Origin: DATFKA01 sp042095835
GTDB taxonomy: Bacteria > Bacteroidota > Bacteroidia > Chitinophagales > Saprospiraceae
NCBI GenBank assembly: GCA_042095835.1
Contig: JBELML010000019.1
Location: forward strand, 4,898 to 68,897
Reading direction: 5' to 3'
DNA length: 64,000 nucleotides
Shown: in pieces, positions 16,757 to 26,336 of the stretch
Numbering within the stretch: the first letter of the stretch is position 1
How the letters are laid out: each line of letters starts with the position of its first letter
Position numbers and translations under genes: made by a program
Notes under the pieces: generated by a model
Told to the model about the DNA's origin: nothing
Databases searched by the model: none
Seen by the model: only the letters and a program-made list of their open reading frames with translations

Positions 16757-19456
16757 ATGCACATCAGAAAATTACTACTTTTTCTAAGCCTCCTTTTGGG
16801 AACTTTTATCACCTCAAACGCTCAATTATTGGACCACACACAAGGAGAGATCCTGGTTCAGTTTAACCAAGGAGTGGTGCCCAATCAATGGTTATTGCAG
16901 CAACAAAATCCTGCACTGAATAAAAGAGCGATCCAGATCGACCATTGTATCTCGGAAAATATGAAAATATGGTCCATCCGCTTTGATTGGACCCGTATCA
17001 ACGAATACGATCTTCTAGCAGAAGTGCAATTAGATAAAGATGTAGTAGCTGCGCAGTTTAACCATTTTCTGGATTTGCGTTCAGCAACGCCCAATGATCC
17101 TCAGTACGGAGAGCAATGGTTTCTGAATAATACTGGTCAACGGGCGGGCTTTACGCCTGGAGTTGACTTGGGCATGGAAGAGGCCTGGGACATCACTACT
17201 GGTGGTGTGACACCCGAAGGAGATACCATCGTGATCTGCGTAATTGATAATGGGCTAGACTTGGATCATAGTGATTTCCAAGGCAATATTTGGTACAATT
17301 ATAAGGAGATACCCAACAATGGTTTGGATGATGATAATAATGGATACGTAGACGATTATCGTGGTTGGCACGTCGATCGCAAAAATGATAATGTAGACGA
17401 TCAAAACTTCCACGGTACCCTGACCGCTGGTATCATCGGCGCCAAAGGAAACAATGGAATCGGCGTCACCGGCATCAACTGGAATGTAAAGTTGATGATT
17501 GTCGTTGGAGGTTTTGGCCAAGCAATTGAGTCTCGTATTATCGAGGCTTATGATTATAGTCTCACCCAACGCCGTCTTTATAATGAAACAAATGGAGAAA
17601 AAGGCGCTTTTGTAGTAGCTACTAATTCTAGTTGGGGTGTATCCAGAAAGTTTCCAGATGAGTTTCCATTGTGGTGTGCGGTATACGACAGCTTGGGGAA
17701 TGCCGGAGTGATCAATATTGCTGCTACAGATAACAAAGATGTAGATGTAGATGCAGAAGGCGATATGCCGACTTCATGTGAAAGTGATTTTTTGATCACC
17801 GTGACCAATGTAGGAGGAACGGGAGCAAAAGTAGCTGATGCAGGCTTTGGCACTACTAGCATAGATTTGGGTGCTTTCGGAGATCAGATATTTACTACGG
17901 GAGATGACAACTCCTATACCGAGAATCGAGGTACCAGTTATTCTGCTCCTATGGTCACAGGCGCAGTGGGTTTATTATATGCGGCCAATTGTGCCTCCCT
18001 ATCTGCTATCTATAAAGAGTCTCCAAAAGATGGAGCCCTCAAAGTCAAAGATATACTCTTGCGCAGTGTTGATCCTGAGCCCACACTAGATAGTATAACG
18101 GTCACAGGCGGGCGTTTGAACATTCATAATGCCCTGCAATTGCTACTCGACGAGTGTGGTGATTGTCCTCCACTTCTACAAGTTGGTACAGAAGGCTTGA
18201 CCGATACCGAAACCAATATCAAATGGTTGACAAATGAACTAATTGGTCGAGTAGATTTCAGGTGGCGACAACTAGGAGAGACCGAATGGACCGTCGAGGA
18301 AGCCGTACAAAGTCCAATTGCACTGGATAGTTTAATTGCTTGTACCAGCTATGAGTACCAATTCAAGGTGTATTGTGAGAATGACACCCTCGATTTTACA
18401 GACCGGACCTTTATATTTAAAACGGACGGCTGTTGCGATCCACCTGCCAACTTTCAGTCTACTTTTATTGGTAATGTCAGTATTGCCTTCAAATGGGATC
18501 CGGTATTAGCTGCTCAAGGATATACCCTCAGGTATAGAGCATTGGGCACAGAAAATTGGATAGAGCGTTTTGCGCCATCTACCAACCGGAGCGTACCGCA
18601 GCTGACCTCCTGTACTACTTATGAGTTTCAGGTACGAAGTAATTGCGTAGGAGAAGAGTCGGACTTTAGTCAAAGCATCATTCTAGGTACTTTTGGCTGT
18701 GGAGCCTGCCTCGATCAAGATTACTGTACACCACTTGACCTAGAGAGTTCTCGTTCTAGTTCAGAATGGATCGCAGGAGTAGCGATCGATGGAATTGACA
18801 ACACCTCCGATGGGCAAGGATATTCGGATTTTACCGGCTTAATGCTTCCTGATATAGTACAGGGAGACACCATCCGCTTGCAACTCACACCTGGCTACTC
18901 TGGGTTTGCATTTGATGAATTTTTCAAGGTTTGGATAGATTATGATCAAGATGGCTTTTTCTCTTCTTTGGACGTTGCCTATGAGACGCCAGACTTTGTA
19001 AATGGAGCTTTAGACACCTCTATTATCATTCCAGTGGATGCGCGATTAGGGAAAACCAGAATGCGGGTGATTATGAAATTCAATTCAGAACCTTCGGCCT
19101 GTGTAAGTGATGCAGGGAGCTTCTTTGGAGAGGTAGAAGACTACTGTATCAATATTGTAGAGGCAGTGACAACAAGTACGGAAAATCCGTTAGCGCGGCA
19201 GGCCAATTTATCAGTTTTTCCAAATCCAGTTGTGGATCAATTGAATTTGCAGATCAATCTTCAAACAATCATCGACGAAGCTCAAGTAGAAATTGTAAAT
19301 TTATCGGGTCAAATTATGCAGCAGACCACCTTAGATAATTTAGGTATAGGTCAGCACCGACAAGTGATTTCTACTCAAAGTTGGCAAACAGGCGTTTATT
19401 TTATACGCTTAAAAACAGGCATAGGCACCTTAGTTGAAAAAGTCATTAAATATTAA
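16757..19456 (+). CDS. Secreted subtilisin-like (S8) protease with FnIII, GEVED and T9SS sorting domains
   Basis: This is an extracellular serine protease. Start 16757 gives the signal peptide MHIRKLLLFLSLLLGTFITS and 899 residues. The earlier in-frame ATG at 16709 lies inside the MITE end repeat and is unlikely. The catalytic triad is visible: Asp164 in CVIDNGLD, His219 in NFHGTLTAG, Ser394 in GTSYSAPM. Two FnIII-like domains (about 470-650) and a GEVED domain (WIDYDQDGFF...GEVEDYC, about 680-800) follow. The C-terminal type-A sorting domain (LSVFPNPVVDQLNL...GVYFIRLKTG, about 815-899) predicts export by the type IX system. Confidence 0.95.
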   Translation: MHIRKLLLFLSLLLGTFITSNAQLLDHTQGEILVQFNQGVVPNQWLLQQQNPALNKRAIQIDHCISENMKIWSIRFDWTRINEYDLLAEVQLDKDVVAAQFNHFLDLRSATPNDPQYGEQWFLNNTGQRAGFTPGVDLGMEEAWDITTGGVTPEGDTIVICVIDNGLDLDHSDFQGNIWYNYKEIPNNGLDDDNNGYVDDYRGWHVDRKNDNVDDQNFHGTLTAGIIGAKGNNGIGVTGINWNVKLMIVVGGFGQAIESRIIEAYDYSLTQRRLYNETNGEKGAFVVATNSSWGVSRKFPDEFPLWCAVYDSLGNAGVINIAATDNKDVDVDAEGDMPTSCESDFLITVTNVGGTGAKVADAGFGTTSIDLGAFGDQIFTTGDDNSYTENRGTSYSAPMVTGAVGLLYAANCASLSAIYKESPKDGALKVKDILLRSVDPEPTLDSITVTGGRLNIHNALQLLLDECGDCPPLLQVGTEGLTDTETNIKWLTNELIGRVDFRWRQLGETEWTVEEAVQSPIALDSLIACTSYEYQFKVYCENDTLDFTDRTFIFKTDGCCDPPANFQSTFIGNVSIAFKWDPVLAAQGYTLRYRALGTENWIERFAPSTNRSVPQLTSCTTYEFQVRSNCVGEESDFSQSIILGTFGCGACLDQDYCTPLDLESSRSSSEWIAGVAIDGIDNTSDGQGYSDFTGLMLPDIVQGDTIRLQLTPGYSGFAFDEFFKVWIDYDQDGFFSSLDVAYETPDFVNGALDTSIIIPVDARLGKTRMRVIMKFNSEPSACVSDAGSFFGEVEDYCINIVEAVTTSTENPLARQANLSVFPNPVVDQLNLQINLQTIIDEAQVEIVNLSGQIMQQTTLDNLGIGQHRQVISTQSWQTGVYFIRLKTGIGTLVEKVIKY

Positions 19457-19485
19457 TTATTCTCAAACACCGATACCAATACCTT

Positions 19486-21975
19486 ATGAAAACGATCCTT
19501 TACACCTTACTCTCCATCTCTATCATTGGTCTGCATTCAGCCAATGGCCAAATAAGCTTTACGGCTAATGATTTGCCACAACCAGGAGATCGATTGGTAT
19601 CCAACACCAATACCAATACGGCTGCTCTAAGTGCTGGTGGAGCAGGTGCCAATGTCACCTGGGATTTTACTGGCTTCCTAAACCAACAGACCAATACCAC
19701 GAGCTTTGCTCCGCCCTCTGCTTTTGCAAGTAGCAGCCTTTTTCCTGATGCGACACTCGCATCTACAGTAGGCTCTACCGCTAGTATTTTATACTCTCAG
19801 GTGACGGACAATGGATTATTTACTTTAGGTGCCTTTACAGGTGATCCTGATCTAGGGATAGACACCTTTCTGGTCACTTTTGATCCACCACGACTAGAAA
19901 TAAAATTACCACTCAACTATCAAGATACATTTAGTGCCAATACCGTGACCGGCTTTGTCATTTCAGATATAGGCTCCGGCACAGGTATTGAAGTGGTTCA
20001 GCGAGAAACTTCCTTTAATGAGGTAGATGCCTATGGCACTGTAAGTCTTTCTCATGGAGACTATCAAGCACTTAGAGTAAAATCGACGGTGACATCTATT
20101 GACTCCAGTTTTTTGATTAGCGATGGCATTAGGCAGTTTTTTAGCGAAGTCATTGCCGTAGATACGACCTATGATTGGATTGCTTTGGAGTCAGGTGGTC
20201 CTCTAGTTTCGATGGAGGCCTCAGGTATTGATCCCGGCAATGTTTCTGTCACTATTATAGATGTACCTGCGAGTAGCATTGGAGGAGGCGATACGGTTCT
20301 ATTCCCTGTTGCAGATTTTAGAGCAATAGACTTAGCTAGTGGCCAATATTTGTTTAGCGATCGATCGACTAATGGGCCTACGAGTTGGGATTGGGATTTT
20401 GGAGATGGCAATAGCTCTATGTTTCAGAACCCTAGTCATACTTATGAGCGTGACGGCGATTTTCAGGTTTGCCTGGTAGTAGCTAACGAAGCTGGCGCCG
20501 ATACAAGTTGTCAAATTATAACAGTTGATGGACTGAAACCCCTTGCAGGGTTTTCTTTTCAGGATAATGGTGATGGACTAGTGGCCTTTTCAAATACCAC
20601 TACCGGAGCTAATAATACTTACACCTGGGACTTTGGAGATGGCAACAGCAGTGCAGAAACAAGTCCGATCCATGTTTATCCTGCAATAGATTCTACCTAT
20701 GAGGTCTGCCTAATTGCTACCAATCCATCTGGTGCCGATACGCTATGTCGGATGGTACAAGTATCTCGTTTTTCACCAATTACAGATTTTACGGTTACGG
20801 ATCAAGGCATGGGGAGCTTTGCATTTACTGACCAATCTTCTAATGAACCAGTTGTTTGGATTTGGGATTTCGGAGACGGCAATGTCTCTAGTAGCCAAAA
20901 TCCAGAACATACTTACCAAACAGAGGGAAGCTATACCGTTTGTCTGACCACTACCAATTCTGTTGGAATTGATTCTAGCTGTCAGGTATTAGTAGTAGAT
21001 AACTTATTACCTGATCCTGCTTTTACATTCCAAGATGCTGGACCGGCCACTATCCAGTTTAGCGATCAAAGTACCAATGATCCACAATCATGGCTCTGGG
21101 ATTTCGGAGATGGCAACACCTCGAATCAGCAGAACCCTGAGCATACTTATGCTACCGAAGGGCAATATACCGTCTGCCTAACTACCACCAATACTTTTGG
21201 ATCAGACTCTACTTGTGCAACGGTGGCGATTACTAATCTTGTACCCATGGTCTCCTTTTCGACTGATAGCGTAGGTTTGGGCACCATTCAGTTCACCGAT
21301 TTATCTACGAATACGCCTACTTCTTGGCTGTGGGATTTTGGAGATGGCAATACTTCCACTACTCAAAACCCAACACATACCTTTCCAGCAGAAGGGAATT
21401 ATACTGTCTGTTTGACGAGTACCAATAGTTTTGGTTCGGACTCCTCTTGTGCTAGTGTGCTTATTCAGGGGATCGTTCCTGTAGTAGATTTTTCCATTAC
21501 AGCCTTAGATAGTGGGCAAATACAATTTACAGATTTAACGAGTAACATGCCCAATTCCTGGTTATGGGACTTTGGCGATGGCAACACCTCTTTTGAGCAA
21601 AATCCTATTCATAGCTATATCAGTACGGGCGACTATACGGTTTGTTTGACAGCTACCAATGCCTTTGCTACTGATTCGTCTTGTGCGGTGGTAAGTGTCG
21701 TGATCACCAACTTAGCGACTTCCTTGCCGGGTACAAGTCTGTTGATTGGTCCCAATCCCTTCAACGGACAGTTCAATGTACAGTTGCAGGGACAATTGCC
21801 CAATCAGCCCTTGCGCATGCAAGTTTTCAGCAGCAATGGACAATTGATGGGCAAGTATTTATTACGAGACCAAATGTCAATAGCTACCAATGATTGGCCT
21901 AGTGGTTCATACTGGTTGCAGTTACGAGATGAGCAGGGGAATCGGGTCTTGGAAACACAGGTGATTAAGAGGTAG
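19486..21975 (+). CDS. Secreted PKD-repeat protein with T9SS sorting domain
   Basis: This 829-residue surface or extracellular protein lies 29 bases after the subtilase, so the two are probably one operon. A signal peptide (ending near HSANG) is followed by an unclassified N-terminal domain of about 240 residues. Six PKD domains then span about 275-740, each with the core WDFGDGN and the pattern HTYxxxGxYTVCLTxTN. A C-terminal sorting domain (LLIGPNPFNGQFNVQL...GSYWLQLRDE) closes it. PKD modules usually mediate adhesion or substrate binding. No catalytic domain is recognised. Repeat-unit DNA is also highly similar, so copy number may vary. Confidence 0.93.
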   Translation: MKTILYTLLSISIIGLHSANGQISFTANDLPQPGDRLVSNTNTNTAALSAGGAGANVTWDFTGFLNQQTNTTSFAPPSAFASSSLFPDATLASTVGSTASILYSQVTDNGLFTLGAFTGDPDLGIDTFLVTFDPPRLEIKLPLNYQDTFSANTVTGFVISDIGSGTGIEVVQRETSFNEVDAYGTVSLSHGDYQALRVKSTVTSIDSSFLISDGIRQFFSEVIAVDTTYDWIALESGGPLVSMEASGIDPGNVSVTIIDVPASSIGGGDTVLFPVADFRAIDLASGQYLFSDRSTNGPTSWDWDFGDGNSSMFQNPSHTYERDGDFQVCLVVANEAGADTSCQIITVDGLKPLAGFSFQDNGDGLVAFSNTTTGANNTYTWDFGDGNSSAETSPIHVYPAIDSTYEVCLIATNPSGADTLCRMVQVSRFSPITDFTVTDQGMGSFAFTDQSSNEPVVWIWDFGDGNVSSSQNPEHTYQTEGSYTVCLTTTNSVGIDSSCQVLVVDNLLPDPAFTFQDAGPATIQFSDQSTNDPQSWLWDFGDGNTSNQQNPEHTYATEGQYTVCLTTTNTFGSDSTCATVAITNLVPMVSFSTDSVGLGTIQFTDLSTNTPTSWLWDFGDGNTSTTQNPTHTFPAEGNYTVCLTSTNSFGSDSSCASVLIQGIVPVVDFSITALDSGQIQFTDLTSNMPNSWLWDFGDGNTSFEQNPIHSYISTGDYTVCLTATNAFATDSSCAVVSVVITNLATSLPGTSLLIGPNPFNGQFNVQLQGQLPNQPLRMQVFSSNGQLMGKYLLRDQMSIATNDWPSGSYWLQLRDEQGNRVLETQVIKR

Positions 21976-21977
21976 TT

Positions 21978-23135
21978 TTATACCTTCTCCAAACCCAAAT
22001 TCAACATATTGTTAATCAAATCCTCTTCTAATAGAGCGGTGACATAGTCACCGCCGGCAGCTCCGAGCGCAGCCACTCCGTAGAGAAATGCTCGCCCTAA
22101 AAGGACAAACTCTGCACCTTGGTGTAGCGCCCTGAGGATATCTAGGCCATTACGTATGCCACTATCATAAATGATGGCGGTTTTCCCTTTGGCGAGAGCG
22201 GCTAGTTCTGGGAGTACATCTATGGCAGGCGGCGCTCCATCAAATTGACGGCCACCGTGATTAGAAATGACGATCCCGTCAAAGCCGATAGCTATAGCTT
22301 GCTCTACATCTTTAGGGTGTAAAAGACCTTTTAAAACCAGCGGTCCTTTCCATTCTTCTCGTAGGGTTTTACAATAGTCCCACGATAGACTACCGCCCAG
22401 TTCTTGGGCTACAAAATCGGCAATAGAGGCATTGGATTTGTAGTCGGCATATTCCTCGATGGTTCGTAGCTTGGGCATGCCTTTTTTCATAACGGCTCTA
22501 GTCCACTGCGGATGAGTAAGGGCTTGCCAAACAAAGGCCGGGGAAATTTTGGGCTTCTCCATTCCAGCTCTTCTCGTACGCTGCCGAATACTTGGGATGG
22601 GAACATCGGCCGTGACAACGAGCGTATGAAAACCAGCAGCTTGTGCGCGTTTCAAAATAGCTTTGCGGAGCTCGGCTCTTCGTGGCGGATACAGTTGGAA
22701 CCAACCCCTATCTCCCACTAAAGGACCAATCTCTTCAGGAGTAGCCGTCGCTACGGTACTTAGCGTATATGGAATATGGTACTTTTTTGCAGTCTGAGCC
22801 AGGATAGCCTCCGCGCCCGGCCACATCAAGCCTGATAAACCTACGGGAGCAATCCCAAAAGGAAGTGCAAAAGATTGATCAAGGATGGTTGTTCCTAGTT
22901 GTGGCGTGATTTCTCCTTTACAAAATTGTGGTATTAGTTCTACTTTAGAAAAAGCAGCGGTGTTTTTATCGATCAAATCTTCTGCACCCGTTCCTGATTG
23001 GAGGTACTCCCAGGCTACAAAAGGGATGCGCTTTTTGGCTTTAGCCTCCAAGTCTTGAACAGCTGGATACTGATGTATCATCTTTCGTTGTGCTTCGGTA
23101 TAGGGCATGTCTTTAAAGTTGAGATAATGCTGCAA
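21978..23135 (-). CDS. FMN-dependent alpha-hydroxy-acid oxidase/dehydrogenase
   Basis: This 385-residue TIM-barrel flavoenzyme belongs to the L-lactate dehydrogenase/glycolate oxidase family and oxidises a 2-hydroxy acid to the 2-oxo acid. The signature SNHGGRQFDGAPPAIDVLPE holds the catalytic His and substrate Arg. KGLLHPKDVEQA supplies the FMN-contacting Lys, and STVATATPEEIG lies earlier. Substrate cannot be read from sequence; lactate is the common case. The gene overlaps the upstream aminotransferase gene by 23 bases in another frame, which indicates co-translation. It converges on the PKD gene with a 2-base gap. Confidence 0.93.
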   Translation of the reverse strand: MQHYLNFKDMPYTEAQRKMIHQYPAVQDLEAKAKKRIPFVAWEYLQSGTGAEDLIDKNTAAFSKVELIPQFCKGEITPQLGTTILDQSFALPFGIAPVGLSGLMWPGAEAILAQTAKKYHIPYTLSTVATATPEEIGPLVGDRGWFQLYPPRRAELRKAILKRAQAAGFHTLVVTADVPIPSIRQRTRRAGMEKPKISPAFVWQALTHPQWTRAVMKKGMPKLRTIEEYADYKSNASIADFVAQELGGSLSWDYCKTLREEWKGPLVLKGLLHPKDVEQAIAIGFDGIVISNHGGRQFDGAPPAIDVLPELAALAKGKTAIIYDSGIRNGLDILRALHQGAEFVLLGRAFLYGVAALGAAGGDYVTALLEEDLINNMLNLGLEKV

Positions 23136-24198
23136 TTAATGCTTCGTTGGCCGGGCGCTGGCCGATACTAATCCGTACTTTCCCAGGTGCTCCAAAACTC
23201 GTCACCGGTCGTACCATGATTCCTTTTTCATACAAATACTGGACAAGCGCTTCCTCTCCAATGGGTGGATCAATCAAAAAGAAATTACTCTGGCTAGGCG
23301 TAAATGCGATGCCTAAACGCCTAAAATGGGTGCTCAGGTATTCCCTTTCTGCCTTAACTAAATCTACCGTTTGATTGATAAATTCCTGGTCTCCAAGTGC
23401 CGCAATAGCCGCTGCCAAATTGAGTTTAGGAATCATAAAAGGTTTACAAATCTGCCGAACATACTCCGCAATTTCAAGCGTAGTATAGGCATAGCCGATA
23501 CGTAAGGCGGCTAAACCATAGGTCTTCGAGAAACTATTTAGCCCCACTACAGGGTAGCCTTTTTTGACATACGCTAATGCAGTTGTATAATCTGGCGCAT
23601 CCGCAAAGTGACGATAAACTTCGTCGTAGATGACCAATATATTTTTAGGCAGCTGGTCCAAAAGTGAATCTACTTGTGCTTTAGGCAAATAGGTGCCCGT
23701 TGGATTATTAGGACTTGTGAGAAAAAGAATTCGGGTACGTTCCGTTATGGCATTTAAAATGCCTTTTACATCCAATTCATAGGTCTTTTCTTTTAGCGGT
23801 ACATCGATCACCTTGGCACCCATCCATAGAGAAAAAGTATTGTATGGGATAAAACAGGGATTGGAAAGGATGACTTCATCGCCCGGCCTAATAAAGGCTC
23901 GGATAAATAAGTCCATCACCTCAGATCCTGCATTGGCAGTAATAAATTGGCGAGGATCAATGTCCTGATTAAAATCTAAAGCAAGGGCCTCGCGTAGGCG
24001 AGCGTCTGTATTGTCTGGGTAGATATGTAGATCATTGAGCGCTGCTTTAATAGCCGCCATAGCTTTGGGGGAGGCCCCAATCGGATTCTCATTAGAAGAG
24101 AGTTTGTAATAGCGGCGATCACCTTGTGCCTTTTTGCCGCCCTTGTATTTTCCTTTTACACTCAAGTAAGACTTGAAATGATCTTTAATGTCTGTCAT
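23113..24198 (-). CDS. Histidinol-phosphate aminotransferase-like class I/II aminotransferase
   Basis: This PLP enzyme of fold type I has 361 residues. It carries SSNENPIGASPKA at the N-terminus, NNPTG (about 164-168), Asp192 in YDEVYRHF, and the PLP Lys225 in NSFSKTYGLAALRIGYAY. Layout matches HisC, which transaminates histidinol phosphate. No his genes are nearby, however, and the partner is a hydroxyacid oxidase. A role on another amino acid (aromatic or branched) that pairs 2-oxo acid and amino acid metabolism is possible. Transcription likely starts from a box just upstream. Confidence 0.85.
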   Translation of the reverse strand: MTDIKDHFKSYLSVKGKYKGGKKAQGDRRYYKLSSNENPIGASPKAMAAIKAALNDLHIYPDNTDARLREALALDFNQDIDPRQFITANAGSEVMDLFIRAFIRPGDEVILSNPCFIPYNTFSLWMGAKVIDVPLKEKTYELDVKGILNAITERTRILFLTSPNNPTGTYLPKAQVDSLLDQLPKNILVIYDEVYRHFADAPDYTTALAYVKKGYPVVGLNSFSKTYGLAALRIGYAYTTLEIAEYVRQICKPFMIPKLNLAAAIAALGDQEFINQTVDLVKAEREYLSTHFRRLGIAFTPSQSNFFLIDPPIGEEALVQYLYEKGIMVRPVTSFGAPGKVRISIGQRPANEALIAALSQL

Positions 24199-24220
24199 GG
24201 TTCCTTATTCGGTTAGAAAA

Positions 24221-24228
24221 CAAAGATA
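24221..24228 (-). promoter_or_regulatory. -7 promoter box of the aminotransferase operon
   Basis: The minus strand reads TATCTTTG, a full TAnnTTTG match, 23 bp upstream of the start. This implies a leader of only about 15 nt. Confidence 0.55.
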
Positions 24229-24264
24229 GGGAAATAGAAAAGGAAAGCAGAAGGTTTGACAAAG

Positions 24265-24295
24265 GTGAAGCGCCTCAAGAAAGGGGCAACTTCAC
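24265..24295 (-). terminator. Possible terminator hairpin after the S41 gene
   Basis: GTGAAG and CTTCAC enclose a second stem, GCCTC/GGGGC, giving a composite hairpin between the S41 stop and the aminotransferase promoter. The T-tract is weak on the minus strand, so function is uncertain. Confidence 0.35.
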
Positions 24296-24312
24296 AAAAA
24301 AGGATGATAAAA

Positions 24313-26121
24313 TTATTTCTTTTGCTGATTGATGAGTGCAAGTGTGTAGCCTAATTCAGTATCTATTCCTTTACAAATATCTTCTTGATTGCGTTTGACT
24401 TCATGATCTGGACGTACGCCATGATTCGGCACCTTGCCATTTGTAAAGCCACCCATTACTGGGAAATCGACTTCTATACCAGACTTAGGTAGGCGCAGGA
24501 AAAGGATTTGTCCGCCATTGATATCTCTCAGATTACCTCCGGTTTCTTGACCGATGATTTTGCCCAAACCTTTCATTCGAAAATCGGCTGCTAGGTAAAA
24601 AGAAAGAGATTGATTGATCGAACTCGTCAACAAATAAAGATTACCTTCATAAATCACTTTTTTGCTTTTCTGCTTAGGCTCCTTAAAGTCTTCTTCAAAT
24701 ATATAATAAAGCACTCCCTGTTCGCTATCTTTTTCTTGACGATCTGGTTGAAGATCGAAATACCAAGGATTATCTCCCCAAGTTTGTACGTAGTTCTTGA
24801 GTTGAGTAGGAAATTGTAAGTACCGTGTTTTTCCTACCCGATTGGCACTTATCTGCGCTTTATATTTAGCTTGAAAATAGGTAAATAGTTCCAGCTTGAT
24901 CTCATCATTGCCGCCACTATTTTCTCTGAGGTCCAGAATGAGATGCTCGATATTTTCTTCCTGGATCTTTTGGAAGATTTTGGCGAACCAGGCTTTATAA
25001 TCCAACTCCAAACCTCCAAACCCAAAAAGAGCAAAAGAATTAAGGGTCAATACCCCAATGCGATCATCTTTTATCTCAAAACTCCAAAGATCATCTGCTT
25101 TCCGCGGAAAACCGGGATAACGCTGATAAAGCTGTTCGATCCGTTCTTCCAGCGTTTGCGCTTCTACCGTAATAGCTGTTGCCGCTTCACCAAAAGCTTG
25201 TACTTCCAATTGAAGCTGGCGCTCTTCAAATGGGAAAACCAATGGAAATAATACATCAAATGGATGGTATTCAAACTCGTAGGCCGCTACTTCTGACATG
25301 CGTACTCTAGTTTGGTCGGTAGCGCCATCTGCTGGAACCAGTTGGCTGATCTTGGCTAAGATTTCTGAAGCAGGAACCCCATTGATTTTGTTTATGGTTG
25401 CTCCAATTGGGAGTACACCTTGAGGCGTCGCATCATGGGTGACAATCATTTTATCATCGACCCAAGTAAAGGAAAATGGCAACTTATTGGCTTGTCGATG
25501 AATGATCGAGTTGATCAATGGACTTTGATTATAAAACCCAACCATGGTATGGCCACATTGCAAAGCGGCGGTTACTTTAGTCATTGCCAAGTAAGCTTCC
25601 TGATGCGTTCGGTCTTCCTGAAAGTATTGATGAAGCTCATCTAGTATTTGCTGAATTTCTTGGGTTGTATTGTATCTGTAAGTACCAGGATGCACTTTTA
25701 GAACCATTTCCTCGATCAAGGCATAATCTTCGAGGAGGTCTTGACTGGAAATTTTACCGAGTTGGCTAATATCAAAAAGCTGTTCTTTATTCCATGTATT
25801 ATTACTGATTTGTTGCTCATCGGCTCGGAAGACAAGTAGGCGATTGGGCGTCTTTTCCCATTCTACTTCCTTTGTTCCTGTTGAAAGGACAAACTTAAAC
25901 TCTAGTTTTTCGATACTTAGAGGAAAATCGATTTCGACAGTATATTGATTTCCTACTTTTTTCATCGCTAAGGTCTGATCCCAACTTAAAGGTGTTTGGT
26001 CCCCTCTAATGCCTACTTCTTGGTTATCTGGAATACTATCGACAAAGAAGGCAACGCTATGCTGAGCAACTAGAGTGAAAGAAAGAAAAAGTAAACAACA
26101 GGTGATTCGTACGGTGCGCAT
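24313..26121 (-). CDS. Secreted S41-family peptidase with N-terminal starch-binding-like (CBM20-type) domain
   Basis: The 602-residue protein has a signal peptide (ending near SFTLVAQ). Next is an immunoglobulin-like module at about 25-100 whose pattern (VGIRGDQTPLSWDQ, KFVLSTG, VEWEKTPNRLLVF) matches CBM20/CBM48 starch-binding domains, including the WExxPNR end. The tail-specific-protease domain follows, with LDLRENSGGNDEI and a catalytic-serine region TSSINQSLSFYLA, then GKIIGQETGGN. No clear PDZ domain is seen. S41 enzymes cleave C-terminal regions of proteins. The carbohydrate-binding-type module suggests surface or extracellular action, but the ligand is unknown. Confidence 0.85.
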   Translation of the reverse strand: MRTVRITCCLLFLSFTLVAQHSVAFFVDSIPDNQEVGIRGDQTPLSWDQTLAMKKVGNQYTVEIDFPLSIEKLEFKFVLSTGTKEVEWEKTPNRLLVFRADEQQISNNTWNKEQLFDISQLGKISSQDLLEDYALIEEMVLKVHPGTYRYNTTQEIQQILDELHQYFQEDRTHQEAYLAMTKVTAALQCGHTMVGFYNQSPLINSIIHRQANKLPFSFTWVDDKMIVTHDATPQGVLPIGATINKINGVPASEILAKISQLVPADGATDQTRVRMSEVAAYEFEYHPFDVLFPLVFPFEERQLQLEVQAFGEAATAITVEAQTLEERIEQLYQRYPGFPRKADDLWSFEIKDDRIGVLTLNSFALFGFGGLELDYKAWFAKIFQKIQEENIEHLILDLRENSGGNDEIKLELFTYFQAKYKAQISANRVGKTRYLQFPTQLKNYVQTWGDNPWYFDLQPDRQEKDSEQGVLYYIFEEDFKEPKQKSKKVIYEGNLYLLTSSINQSLSFYLAADFRMKGLGKIIGQETGGNLRDINGGQILFLRLPKSGIEVDFPVMGGFTNGKVPNHGVRPDHEVKRNQEDICKGIDTELGYTLALINQQKK

Positions 26122-26336
26122 ATCTTTTTTATTACAAAGAAAGCGGATATCGTTTGTTCAACCGCTTCAGATCAGTCTGACTATGTTCCAATTTATAATA
26201 TGAGACCTCTTTTCAGCTCCCAAATGGGACTTTGAGCCAAAATGACAAATCATTGAACCAAAGCACAAAGGGGAGCAGGCTATTTTCAAGCACTTTTGTA
26301 ACAGATCGAATATTAACCATCTAAGTGAAAAAAAGA

